In this document: positions 56,574 to 64,000 of the stretch, in pieces | How the letters are laid out: every line of letters starts with the position of its first letter | How positions within the stretch are numbered: the first letter of the stretch is position 1 | NCBI RefSeq assembly: GCF_003265345.1 | Contig: NZ_QFWW01000002.1 | Span: 248,001 to 312,000 of the forward strand | Length of the DNA: 64,000 nucleotides | Reading direction: 5' to 3' | Source: Lentzea terrae | GTDB taxonomy: Bacteria > Actinomycetota > Actinomycetes > Mycobacteriales > Pseudonocardiaceae | Notes under the pieces: model-generated | Database searches by the model: none | Seen by the model: the letters and a program-made list of their open reading frames with translations, nothing else | What the model was told of the DNA's origin: nothing | Position numbers and translations under genes: made by a program

Positions 56574-58033
56574 GCCCAAAGCCAACTGAAGGAACGTTCT
56601 GCCTGGTCCTGCACAGCCATCTGCCCTGGCTCGCGCACCACGGCGCGTGGCCGGTCGGCGAGGAGTGGCTCTACCAGGCGTGGGCGCATTCGTACCTGCC
56701 CGTTGTCGACATGCTGCGGCGCTTCGCCGACGAGGGCCGGGAAGACGTCCTGACGCTCGGCGTCACGCCGATCCTGGCCGCGCAGCTGGACGACCCCTAT
56801 TGCTTACGCGGCGCGCACGACTGGCTCGGCAACTGGCACCTGCGCTCGCACTACGCCGGGGAACGGCTGCGCGAGCTGTCCGCGTACGAGCACCGGGCGT
56901 CGTCGTGGGCGCTGGAGAAGTTCGAATCCCATTGGCGGCACGGGTTCTCGCCGATTCTGCGGTCCCTTGTGGACTCCTCGACGATCGAGCTGCTCGGCGG
57001 GCCGGCGACCCATCCCTTTCAGCCGTTGCTGGATCCTCGCGTGCGGGCGTTCGCACTGCGGACCGGTTTGGACGACACCAGGCTGCGGATCGGCAGGGCT
57101 CCGGAAGGGATCTGGGCGCCGGAGTGCGGTTACTCGCCCGGCATGGAGGCGGGGTACGCCAACGCGGGCGTGCGGCGGTTCATGGTCGACGGGCCCGCGC
57201 TGCACGGCGACACCTCGGCCGCGCACCCGGTCGGCTCGTCGGACGTGCTGGCGTTCGGGCGGGATCTCGAGGTCTCGTACCGCGTCTGGTCGCCGAAGGT
57301 CGGCTATCCGGGCGATGCCGCGTACCGGGACTTTCACACCTTCGACCACCCGACGGGCCTGAAGCCGTCGCGGGTCACCGGCAAGAACGTGGCGCCGGAG
57401 GACAAGCGGCCGTACGACCCGCTGCTTGCGCGGGAAGCGATCGGCCGGCACGTCGAGGACTTCGTCGACACCGTCGTCCGAAGGCTGCGGGCGATCGACG
57501 GCGGGCTGGTCGTGGCGGCGTACGACACCGAGCTCTACGGGCACTGGTGGCACGAGGGTCCGCTGTGGCTGGAGGCCGTGCTGCGGGCGTTGCCGGAAGC
57601 GGGTGTGCGGGTGACGACCTTGCGCGGCGCCGTGGAGGCCGGGCACGTCGGCGCACCCGTCGAGCTGCCCGCGTCGTCGTGGGGCAGCGGCAAGGACTGG
57701 CGGGTGTGGGACGGCGCGCAGGTGTCGGACATCGTGTCGTTGAACTCTGCTGTGCAGCAAGAACTGCTGGAGCTGGACTTCTCGTCGAACGTGCGGGATC
57801 CGGTGCTGGACCAGGCGGTGCGCGAGGCGTTGCTGGCGTTGTCGAGCGACTGGGCCTTCATGGTCACGAAGGACTCGGCCGCCGACTACGCCCGCTACCG
57901 CGCGAAGATTCACAGCGATCGTTTCAGCGAGCTCGCGGCGTTGACGCGAAGCGGTCGTGGACATGCGAGGGCGGCGGAGCTCCGCGCGGCAGACGGCCCG
58001 TTCGGGCACCTGGACGCGCGAGGAATGGGGTAA
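56570..58033 (+). CDS. GH57 alpha-glucan branching enzyme, Rv3031 type
   Basis: A 487-residue GH57 enzyme: LVLHSHLPWLAHHGAWPVGEEWLYQAW starts the (beta/alpha)7 barrel; GIWAPECGYSPGMEAGY holds the nucleophile Glu and AAYDTELYGHWWHEGPLWLEAVL the acid/base Asp; the C-terminal helical domain ends the protein. Rv3031 and homologues act on alpha-1,4-glucan (branching, MGLP/glycogen). Start GTG 56570, overlapping the methyltransferase stop. Second gene of the set. Confidence 0.92.
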   Translation: MSPKPTEGTFCLVLHSHLPWLAHHGAWPVGEEWLYQAWAHSYLPVVDMLRRFADEGREDVLTLGVTPILAAQLDDPYCLRGAHDWLGNWHLRSHYAGERLRELSAYEHRASSWALEKFESHWRHGFSPILRSLVDSSTIELLGGPATHPFQPLLDPRVRAFALRTGLDDTRLRIGRAPEGIWAPECGYSPGMEAGYANAGVRRFMVDGPALHGDTSAAHPVGSSDVLAFGRDLEVSYRVWSPKVGYPGDAAYRDFHTFDHPTGLKPSRVTGKNVAPEDKRPYDPLLAREAIGRHVEDFVDTVVRRLRAIDGGLVVAAYDTELYGHWWHEGPLWLEAVLRALPEAGVRVTTLRGAVEAGHVGAPVELPASSWGSGKDWRVWDGAQVSDIVSLNSAVQQELLELDFSSNVRDPVLDQAVREALLALSSDWAFMVTKDSAADYARYRAKIHSDRFSELAALTRSGRGHARAAELRAADGPFGHLDARGMG

Positions 58034-58037
58034 CGGG

Positions 58038-59285
58038 ATGCGCGTGCTGATGTTGTCGTGGGAGTACCCGCCGGTGGTCGTCGGCGGGCTGGGCAGGCAC
58101 GTCCACGCGCTCGCGACACAGCTGGCCGCGCAGGGGCACGACGTCGTCGTGCTCTGCCGACAACCTTCCGGCACCGACGCGATCACGCACCCGACCGTCG
58201 ACGTGGTGAGCGAGGGCGTGCGGCTGGTCCGCGTCGCCGAGGACCCCGCGCACTTCGTGTTCGAGAAGGACCTCGTGGCGTGGACGTTGGCGATGGGCCA
58301 CGCGATGGTGCGCGCCGGCCTCGCTCTCGGTTCGTGGCGCCCGGACGTGGTGCATGCGCACGACTGGCTCGTTTCGCATCCGGCCATCGCGCTGGCCGAG
58401 GCCTTCGGCGTGCCGTTGGTGGCGACGATTCACGCGACCGAGGCCGGGCGGCACTCCGGCTGGCTGTCGCACCCGTTGAACCAGCAGGTGCACTCGGTGG
58501 AGTGGTGGCTGGCGAACCGGGCCGACTCGCTGATCACCTGTTCCTCGGCCATGCGACGCGAGGTGGCGCATCTGTTCGATGTGGACACAGACGTGGTTTC
58601 CGTGCTGCACAACGGCATCGAGCCGGGTGGCTGGAAGGTGCGGGCCAAGGACGTCGGCGACGCCCGGCGGGAGTACTCGCCGCACGGTGACCCGTTGCTG
58701 CTGTTCTTCGGGCGCATCGAGTGGGAGAAGGGCATCCAGGACCTGATCGCGGCGCTCCCCCGGATCCGGCGGCACCACCGGGGCACCCGAGTCGTCGTGG
58801 CCGGCGACGGTTCGCAGACCGAGTGGCTGCAGGAGCAGGCGCGCAAGCACCGCGTGCTGCGCGCGGTGGAGTTCGTCGGACATCTCTCCGACAGGTCTTT
58901 GGCGGCGTTGCTCACAGCGGCCAACGCCGTGGTGCTGCCGTCCCGCTACGAGCCGTTCGGCATCGTGGCGCTGGAGGCCGCGGCGGCCGGGACGCCTCTG
59001 GTCGCGTCCACCGCGGGCGGGCTCGGCGAGGTGGTTCTCGACGGGGTGACCGGACTGTCGTTCGCCCCCGGTGACGTGGACGGACTCACCCGCGCCGTGC
59101 GTACCGTGCTGTCCGATCCTTCTTCTGCGGCCGCTCGTGCGCGCGCTGCCAAGGCCCGGCTGGCCACGGACTTCAACTGGGCCACGATCGCTTCGGACAC
59201 GGCCTCGGTCTACGCCTCTGCCGTCGTGCGCGAACCGCGTGTCCTGGGCCGCCCCAAGATCGCTACGGGCAACCTGTTCACTTGA
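58038..59285 (+). CDS. GT4 alpha-(1,4)-glucosyltransferase, Rv3032 type
   Basis: A 415-residue retaining glycosyltransferase of the GT-B fold: MLSWEYPPVVVGGLGRHVHALA is the KTGGL-like N-terminus, HNGIEPGGW the linker region, LFFGRIEWEKGIQDLIAAL starts the donor domain and LPSRYEPFGIVALEAAAAGTPLVAS carries the E-x7-E motif. In mycobacteria Rv3032 elongates glucan for MGLP and glycogen. GGGGTAACGGG precedes ATG 58038, four bases after the GH57 stop. Third gene of the set. Confidence 0.92.
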   Translation: MRVLMLSWEYPPVVVGGLGRHVHALATQLAAQGHDVVVLCRQPSGTDAITHPTVDVVSEGVRLVRVAEDPAHFVFEKDLVAWTLAMGHAMVRAGLALGSWRPDVVHAHDWLVSHPAIALAEAFGVPLVATIHATEAGRHSGWLSHPLNQQVHSVEWWLANRADSLITCSSAMRREVAHLFDVDTDVVSVLHNGIEPGGWKVRAKDVGDARREYSPHGDPLLLFFGRIEWEKGIQDLIAALPRIRRHHRGTRVVVAGDGSQTEWLQEQARKHRVLRAVEFVGHLSDRSLAALLTAANAVVLPSRYEPFGIVALEAAAAGTPLVASTAGGLGEVVLDGVTGLSFAPGDVDGLTRAVRTVLSDPSSAAARARAAKARLATDFNWATIASDTASVYASAVVREPRVLGRPKIATGNLFT

Positions 59286-59333
59286 TCTTGGTACAGTCGC
59301 CGGTCCCGTTAACAAGAGGTGACCGAGGACTGA

Positions 59334-60089
59334 ATGAAATACCAACGCTTCGTGGCGCTCGGGGACAGCTGCACCGAGGGCCTGGACGACCTGCTGCCCG
59401 ACGGCCGCTACCGGGGCTGGGCGGACCGCGTCGCGTCCGTGCTGGACGGGCCGGGCTTCCGCTACGCCAACCTGGGCGTGCGCGGCCGCCGGCTCGACCA
59501 GATGCTGGTGGAGCAGGTCCCGTCCGCGGCGACGTTGGAGCCTGACCTGGTGGCGGTGTTCTGCGGCGGCAACGACGTGATGTCCGGGGCCACGTGCAGC
59601 CAGATCGCCCGTCGCGTCGATGCGGCCGTGCGCGCCGTGACGTCGTTCGCGCCAACCGTCGCCGTCTTCACGTTGAGCGATGTCTCGCAGCGCATGCCGT
59701 TCGGCTGGCGCATGCGCCCACGCATCGAGGCCCTGAACGACGCCGTCCGGGTCGCCGCCGTGCGTTATGGCGCGATCTTGGTCGACGTGGCGGACGACGA
59801 GTGCGTGCGCGACTCGCGCTACTTCGGCCCGGACCGCCTGCACCTGTCGTCGCTGGGGCACCGGCGGTTGGCCGGCCATCTGTTGTCGGCGCTGGACGTC
59901 CCGTTCGACGCCTCGTGGATGGCGCCGCTGGACGGTGTCGCCGCTCCCGCCTCGGTGTGGGACCACTGGCGGTGGCTGCGCGACCAGGTGCTGCCCGTCG
60001 CGTACTCGCGCTCACGCAACAAGCTGATCGGCCGCCAGCCGGGAGACGGCTTCCGGCCTAAGCGTCCGCAGCTTCTTCCGTTCGCTTAG
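59334..60089 (+). CDS. SGNH/GDSL hydrolase (possible acyltransferase of the glucan set)
   Basis: A 251-residue SGNH-fold protein: block I FVALGDSCTEGLDDLLPDG (nucleophile Ser), block III VAVFCGGNDVMSG (Asn), block V FGPDRLHLSSLGHRRLAG (Asp/His). SGNH enzymes are esterases or acyltransferases. The octanoyltransferase of mycobacterial MGLP synthesis is an SGNH protein, so a role in acylating the glucan is possible here, but genomes have many SGNH genes. It follows the GT4 gene by 48 bases. ATG 59334. Confidence 0.85.
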   Translation: MKYQRFVALGDSCTEGLDDLLPDGRYRGWADRVASVLDGPGFRYANLGVRGRRLDQMLVEQVPSAATLEPDLVAVFCGGNDVMSGATCSQIARRVDAAVRAVTSFAPTVAVFTLSDVSQRMPFGWRMRPRIEALNDAVRVAAVRYGAILVDVADDECVRDSRYFGPDRLHLSSLGHRRLAGHLLSALDVPFDASWMAPLDGVAAPASVWDHWRWLRDQVLPVAYSRSRNKLIGRQPGDGFRPKRPQLLPFA

Positions 60090-60813
60090 CCAGCGCCTCC
60101 TTGGCCTTGCGGGCCATGTCCGCGATGTCGGCCCGCCGCTGCGCATCCGCCTCGTAGTCGGCGCGCCGATCCCGCACCACCCGTGCCGGCATCCCGACCG
60201 CGATCTTGAAGTCCGGCACGTCACCCCGCACGACCGCGTGGGCGCCGAGGACGCACCCGCGGCCGACGCGGGTTCCGCGCAGCACCGTCACCTTGGCGCC
60301 CAGCCAGCAGTCGGGCCCGATCCGAACCGGCGACTTCACGATGCCCTGGTCCTTGATCGGCAGCGTGATGTCCTCGGTCTTGTGGTCGAAGTCGCAGATG
60401 TAGACCCAGTCGGCGACCAGGCTGGACGCGCCGATCTCGATGTCGAGGTAGCAGTTGACCGTGTTGTCCTTGCCGAACACGACCTTGTCGCCGATGCGCA
60501 GCGACCCCTCGTGGCACCGGATGGCGTTGCCGTCGCCGATGTGCACCCAGCGGCCGATCTCCAGGCGCCCGTAGCCAGGCCGCGCCATGACGTCGACGCG
60601 CTTGCCGAAGAAGACCATGCCGCGCAGCACCACGTGGGGGTTGAGCAGGCGGAACTTGAGCAGCCGCCAGTACCGCACGAGGTACCAGGGGGTGTAGGCG
60701 CGGTGGCGCAGGACCCAGCGCAGCGAGGCGAGCGTGAGGAAGCGCGCCTGCTGCGGGTCCCGGCTCGACCTGGCCCAACGCGTCCACACCGGAGCGCCCC
60801 ACATGGAAGTCAT
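60058..60813 (-). CDS. Hexapeptide-repeat acyltransferase, Rv3034c type
   Basis: A 251-residue left-handed beta-helix acyltransferase: after a basic N-terminal region, hexapeptide repeats run through VLRGMVFFGKRVDVMARPGYGRLEIGRWVHIGDG, VVFGKDNTVNCYLDIEIGASSLVADWVYICDFDH and VRIGPDCWLGAKVTVLRGTRVGRGCVLGAHAVV. Corresponds to Rv3034c, an MGLP acetyltransferase candidate. ATG 60813. The gene overlaps the convergent SGNH gene by 32 bases; same functional set, opposite strand. Confidence 0.88.
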   Translation of the reverse strand: MTSMWGAPVWTRWARSSRDPQQARFLTLASLRWVLRHRAYTPWYLVRYWRLLKFRLLNPHVVLRGMVFFGKRVDVMARPGYGRLEIGRWVHIGDGNAIRCHEGSLRIGDKVVFGKDNTVNCYLDIEIGASSLVADWVYICDFDHKTEDITLPIKDQGIVKSPVRIGPDCWLGAKVTVLRGTRVGRGCVLGAHAVVRGDVPDFKIAVGMPARVVRDRRADYEADAQRRADIADMARKAKEALAKRTEEAADA

Positions 60814-60888
60814 GGACGGCACTTTAACTTCGGGCGACGATCGGCCGACAAACGGTTGGGAAGTGACTTCGACGAACAGAGGTGCGGC

Positions 60889-61185
60889 ATGTGGGCGGTC
60901 GTAGGGGTCTGGGAGCTCAGCCCGGAGATGCACGACGAGTGGCGGGCGCAAGTGCCGTTGATGGCGTCGAGCAAGGTCGAGCTGCCGGGGTTCGTGCACG
61001 GGACGTGGACGCAGGACGGCCACGCGATCCAGGTGTACGACAACGAGGAAGATGCGCGGCGGTACCACGCGAAGATGCGCGACGAGGGCTACCTCGAACG
61101 GCCGGGGCCTGCGGTGCGTCGTGTGGGACGTGGCCGAGGTGGGGGCCGAGTCTCAGGCACCCTAGAGGCATGGCGATCCCTCTGA
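60889..61185 (+). CDS. Monooxygenase-like small protein, probably frameshifted
   Basis: 98 residues as read. The first 70 residues (MWAVVGVWELSPEMHDEWRAQ, then VELPGFVHGTWTQDGHAIQVYDNEEDARRYHAKM) fit the antibiotic-biosynthesis-monooxygenase/YCII-like ferredoxin fold. The tail as read, GPAVRRVGRGRGGGRVSG, looks out of frame; the +1 frame gives RGLRCVVWDVAEVGAESQAP then TAG at 61163, a much more family-like end. A one-base shift near 61100-61110 is likely. AGAGGTGCGGC precedes ATG 60889. Confidence 0.6.
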   Translation: MWAVVGVWELSPEMHDEWRAQVPLMASSKVELPGFVHGTWTQDGHAIQVYDNEEDARRYHAKMRDEGYLERPGPAVRRVGRGRGGGRVSGTLEAWRSL

Positions 61186-62006
61186 TCATCGACACCGACC
61201 CCGGCGTGGACGACGCGTTCGCGATCGCGCTCGCCGCCCGCAGCCCCGAGGTGGAGTTGAAAGGCCTCACCACGGTGTTCGGCAACGTCTCGCTCGACCT
61301 CACCACCCGCAACGCCCTTCGGCTGCTCGCCTACCTCGGACGGACGGACGTTCCCGTGGTCAGGGGCGCTGAAGGCCCCAGCGGGGCGGCGGACGTGCAC
61401 GGCGAGGACGGGCTCGGCGGGCAGGCCCACACGTTGCCCGAGAGCGACAGGGAGATCTTCGGTGATGACGTCGTCGGCCTCTTCCGCGAGCGCGTGACAC
61501 CGGAGACGGTGGTGGTCGCCATCGGACCGCAGACCAACATCGCCAGGGCCCTCGACGCGGGCGTGGAGTTTCCCAGGCTGATCGTCATGGGTGGCGGCAT
61601 CGGTGTCGGCAACACGACCGAGCGTGCCGAGTTCAACTTCTGGGCAGATCCCGCCGCGGCGCGCACGGTGATCCGCAAGGGCAACCCGGTCGTCGTGCCG
61701 CTCAACCTCACCCACCGGTGCATCGCCGACACCGAGTTCCTGGCGAAGGTCGACCAGACGCTGAGCAACTTCACCGGCACCTACCGCGCGTACCTGGAGA
61801 ACCGGTCCGAGAACACCGGCATCTACATCCACGACGCCGTGGCGGTGGCCGAGGCGATCGTGCCCGGCACGCTCAGGACGAAGACCTACCTGCTCGACGT
61901 CGACGACGACGGAGCTTTGGTCGAGGGAAATCACCAGGTTGAGGTCGCGGAAGACTGCGATTGGCCAGCTCTGCGGGCCTTCATGGAGCAGCGCTTGTCC
62001 GTTTGA
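61170..62006 (+). CDS. Inosine-uridine-preferring nucleoside hydrolase
   Basis: A 278-residue IU-nucleoside hydrolase that cleaves the N-glycosidic bond of nucleosides for salvage. The metal-binding signature IIDTDPGVDDAFAIALA is at the N-terminus; VVAIGPQTNIARAL and MGGGIGVGNTT, EFNFWADPAAA follow, and IYIHDAVAVAEA holds the catalytic His. TAGAGGC precedes ATG 61170. Single gene between the frameshifted ORF and the mannosidase. Confidence 0.93.
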   Translation: MAIPLIIDTDPGVDDAFAIALAARSPEVELKGLTTVFGNVSLDLTTRNALRLLAYLGRTDVPVVRGAEGPSGAADVHGEDGLGGQAHTLPESDREIFGDDVVGLFRERVTPETVVVAIGPQTNIARALDAGVEFPRLIVMGGGIGVGNTTERAEFNFWADPAAARTVIRKGNPVVVPLNLTHRCIADTEFLAKVDQTLSNFTGTYRAYLENRSENTGIYIHDAVAVAEAIVPGTLRTKTYLLDVDDDGALVEGNHQVEVAEDCDWPALRAFMEQRLSV

Positions 62007-62064
62007 CGACAACTTCGTGTCGCTCTCTGGGGTTGCGCGGGCACGGTAAGTAGGGTCCGCGTCC

Positions 62065-64000
62065 ATGCAGCGAAGAGTCCTCACGACAGCTGCGGTGGCG
62101 GTGGCCATGATGTTCGGAGTGGTCCCTGCCTCCGCTCAGCCCCAGACCCAGGTGGTGCCGGACCCCGCGGCCCACGTGAACCCGTTCATCGGCACGACCA
62201 ACCTCGGGAACACCTTCCCTGGCGCGGTCGTGCCGTTCGGCATGTTCTCCTTCAGCCCGGAGGCCAGTCGCGGCAACACCCTGCGCGCCGCGGCGCCCGG
62301 TGGCTACCGCTACGACGCCACGAAGATCCGCGGCTTCAGCCTCACCCACATGTCCGGCACCGGATGCGCGGGCGGCAGCGGTGACATCCCGATCTTCCCG
62401 CACGTCGGCACCGTCACCACGTCGCCGACCACGGACGCGACGGACGCGATCTACGCGAGCGAGTTCGCGCACGCGGACGAGGTGGCCAAGCCCGGCCGCT
62501 ACGACGTGACGCTCAAGTCGGGCGCCAAGGCCGAGCTCAGCGCCACCGAACGCACCGGTGCCGCGCGGTTCTCGTTCCCCGCCGACAAGCCGGCGACGGT
62601 GCTGATCAACACGTCCAAGTCGCAGGTCGGGTCGTCGGACGCCCAGACCGTGATCGACCGCGGCAAGCGCACGATCACCGGATCGGTCACCGCCGGCAAC
62701 TTCTGCGGGTACATCAACCAGGTCGGCCGCCGCAGCTACTACACGCTGCACTTCGTGGCGGAGTTCGACCAGGATTTCGCTGAGGTCGGCACGTACCAAG
62801 ACAACGTTGTCAGGCCCGATTCGACGTCCTCCAGGGGCGGTACGACGTACGGAACGAACGGCTGGCCGGTGCTGGGCAAGGGTTCCGGCGCCTACCTCGG
62901 GTTCGCGCCCGGTTCGCAGGTCAACGTCAAGGTCGGCATCTCCTACGTCAGTCTGGACAACGCGCGCGCCAACCTCGCGGCCGAGCACAAGGGTCAGTCC
63001 ATTGAGGACATGCGAGACAACGCGTACATCGCGTGGCAGAAGCAGCTCAAGCGCATCGAGGTCGGCGGCGGCTCCGATGACGAGCGGACCAAGTTCTACA
63101 CCGCGTTGTACCACTCCTTGTTGCACCCCAACCTCTTCAGCGACGTCAACGGCGAGTACGCCGGGTTCGACGGCAAGGTCCACAAGATCAACCGGTCGAA
63201 GCAGAAGGCCCAGTACGGCACCTTCTCCGGCTGGGACATCTACCGCTCGCAGCTGCAGCTCGTGACGCTGCTGGAGCCGCAGATCGGTTCGGACATCGCG
63301 CAGTCGTTGCTCAACCAGGCCGACCAGAACAACGGCGTCTGGGACCGCTGGTCGCACAACAACGGCGGCACGCACGTGATGAACGGCGACCCCGCACCCA
63401 TCGCGCTGGCCGCGATCTCCGCGTTCGGCGGCGACAAGTACGACATCAAGGCCTCTTTGAAGTCACTGGTGAAGGCCGCGACCGTGCCCACCGCGCTCGA
63501 CCTGAGCAAGGACGGCTGGGCCGTGATGTCGGTCGGGCAACGGCCGTCGCTCGACAAGTACCTGAAGCACAAGTACATGCCGTCCGTGTCGAACGCGTGG
63601 GGTGGCGCGGCGGAGACCCTGGAGATCTCCGCGGCGGACTTCGCGATCAGCCAGCTGGCCGAGCGCACCGGGGAACGGAAGATCGCCAAGACGTTCGCCG
63701 AGCGCGCGCAGTGGTGGCAGAACAACTTCGACCCGGTCGCGGACCGCACCGGCGGCTACATCCGCAACCGCAACGCCGACGGCACGTGGGTCAAGGACTT
63801 CACGCCGGACACCGGCAACGGTTTCGTCGAGGGCAGCAGCGCCCAGTACACGTGGATGGTCACGCACAACGTCGCCGGCCTGGTGGAGTCGATGGGCGGA
63901 GCAGCTCGCGCGAACAAGCGCCTCGACGACTTCTTCCACAACGCCGACGGCAGTTGGGCTCTGACGGGTCGTGGCGGCGCGAAGTCCGAATTGGACAATG
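62065..64000 (+). CDS. Secreted GH92 alpha-mannosidase, truncated by the window edge
   Basis: At least 645 codons; the C-terminal end is beyond the window. Signal peptide MQRRVLTTAAVAVAMMFGVV (cleavage near ASAQ, residue 25). GH92 features: VNPFIGTTNLGNTFPGAVVPFGMFSFSPE at the start, GFSLTHMSGTGC, and KFYTALYHSLLHPNLFSDVNGEYAGFDG, FSGWDIYRSQLQLVTLLEP in the catalytic (alpha/alpha)6 part. These calcium-dependent exo-alpha-mannosidases (mostly alpha-1,2) act on mannans or N-glycans. TAGGGT with eight bases to ATG 62065 suggests a leaderless start. Confidence 0.9.
   Translation, partial: MQRRVLTTAAVAVAMMFGVVPASAQPQTQVVPDPAAHVNPFIGTTNLGNTFPGAVVPFGMFSFSPEASRGNTLRAAAPGGYRYDATKIRGFSLTHMSGTGCAGGSGDIPIFPHVGTVTTSPTTDATDAIYASEFAHADEVAKPGRYDVTLKSGAKAELSATERTGAARFSFPADKPATVLINTSKSQVGSSDAQTVIDRGKRTITGSVTAGNFCGYINQVGRRSYYTLHFVAEFDQDFAEVGTYQDNVVRPDSTSSRGGTTYGTNGWPVLGKGSGAYLGFAPGSQVNVKVGISYVSLDNARANLAAEHKGQSIEDMRDNAYIAWQKQLKRIEVGGGSDDERTKFYTALYHSLLHPNLFSDVNGEYAGFDGKVHKINRSKQKAQYGTFSGWDIYRSQLQLVTLLEPQIGSDIAQSLLNQADQNNGVWDRWSHNNGGTHVMNGDPAPIALAAISAFGGDKYDIKASLKSLVKAATVPTALDLSKDGWAVMSVGQRPSLDKYLKHKYMPSVSNAWGGAAETLEISAADFAISQLAERTGERKIAKTFAERAQWWQNNFDPVADRTGGYIRNRNADGTWVKDFTPDTGNGFVEGSSAQYTWMVTHNVAGLVESMGGAARANKRLDDFFHNADGSWALTGRGGAKSELDN

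Overview
The window is very GC-rich bacterial chromosome, densely packed with short-overlap operons. Gene content and order point to an actinobacterium, most likely a Pseudonocardiaceae member such as Lentzea, Saccharothrix or Amycolatopsis (inference). The backbone follows the Mycobacterium tuberculosis Rv3001c-Rv3034c block from memory: ilvC-ilvN-ilvB, a Cfp6-like PH protein, DoxX, LppZ, gatB-gatA-gatC, an ACT protein, ligA, a MetE-like protein, mnmA, iscS, a PlsC/GNAT pair, fixB-fixA, and the Rv3030-Rv3031-Rv3032-Rv3034c polymethylated-glucan genes. No rRNA, tRNA, CRISPR array, insertion sequence or prophage was seen.

Layout. 1-0.96 kb: a truncated secreted-protein gene and a DUF397 gene. 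0.97-7.4 kb: branched-chain amino acid synthesis, with ilvBNC leftward behind a leader-peptide attenuator and ilvD rightward after a PH protein and a VKOR protein. 7.4-13.7 kb: DoxX, a 2-hydroxyacid dehydrogenase, an alpha/beta hydrolase, an LppZ-like lipoprotein, and a LysR regulator divergent from a JAMM-like/NTF2-like/VOC operon. 13.7-19.4 kb: a secreted M14 carboxypeptidase and a TPR-CHAT protease with a small upstream protein. 19.5-31.8 kb: gatCAB, ACT protein, small proteins, GNAT enzymes, ligA. 31.8-36.8 kb: secreted wall and polysaccharide enzymes (lysozyme-like protein, GH9), a MetE-like protein and a long RNA-like hairpin. 36.8-48.97 kb: a tiny Cys-rich peptide, PaaI thioesterase, membrane proteins, a threonine dehydratase-like enzyme, MFS-iscS-mnmA, an OlsB/OlsA-like pair, fixAB. 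49-55.8 kb: two DegV paralogues flanking an operon for a DivIVA-like coiled-coil protein, an OmpA-like protein and an acidic membrane protein, then TetR with a divergent membrane protein. 55.8-60.8 kb: methyltransferase, GH57, GT4, SGNH hydrolase and hexapeptide acyltransferase. 60.9-64 kb: a frameshifted monooxygenase-like ORF, a nucleoside hydrolase and a truncated GH92 mannosidase.

How the genes connect. ilvBNC and ilvD supply valine, leucine and isoleucine, and the leader peptide reads leucyl/valyl-tRNA supply. GatCAB, MnmA and IscS support translation and tRNA modification; FixAB feeds electrons to the respiratory chain. The 55.8-60.8 kb genes look like a methylated alpha-glucan pathway. 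The least explained parts are a 157-base, nearly fully paired hairpin at 36.04 kb whose arm differences are mostly G-U wobbles on one strand, a 21-residue peptide with eight cysteines at 36.82 kb, and the coiled-coil/OmpA-like/acidic membrane protein operon with a broken duplicate. Many genes appear to be leaderless, with a TAnnnT box 6-8 bases before the start codon.
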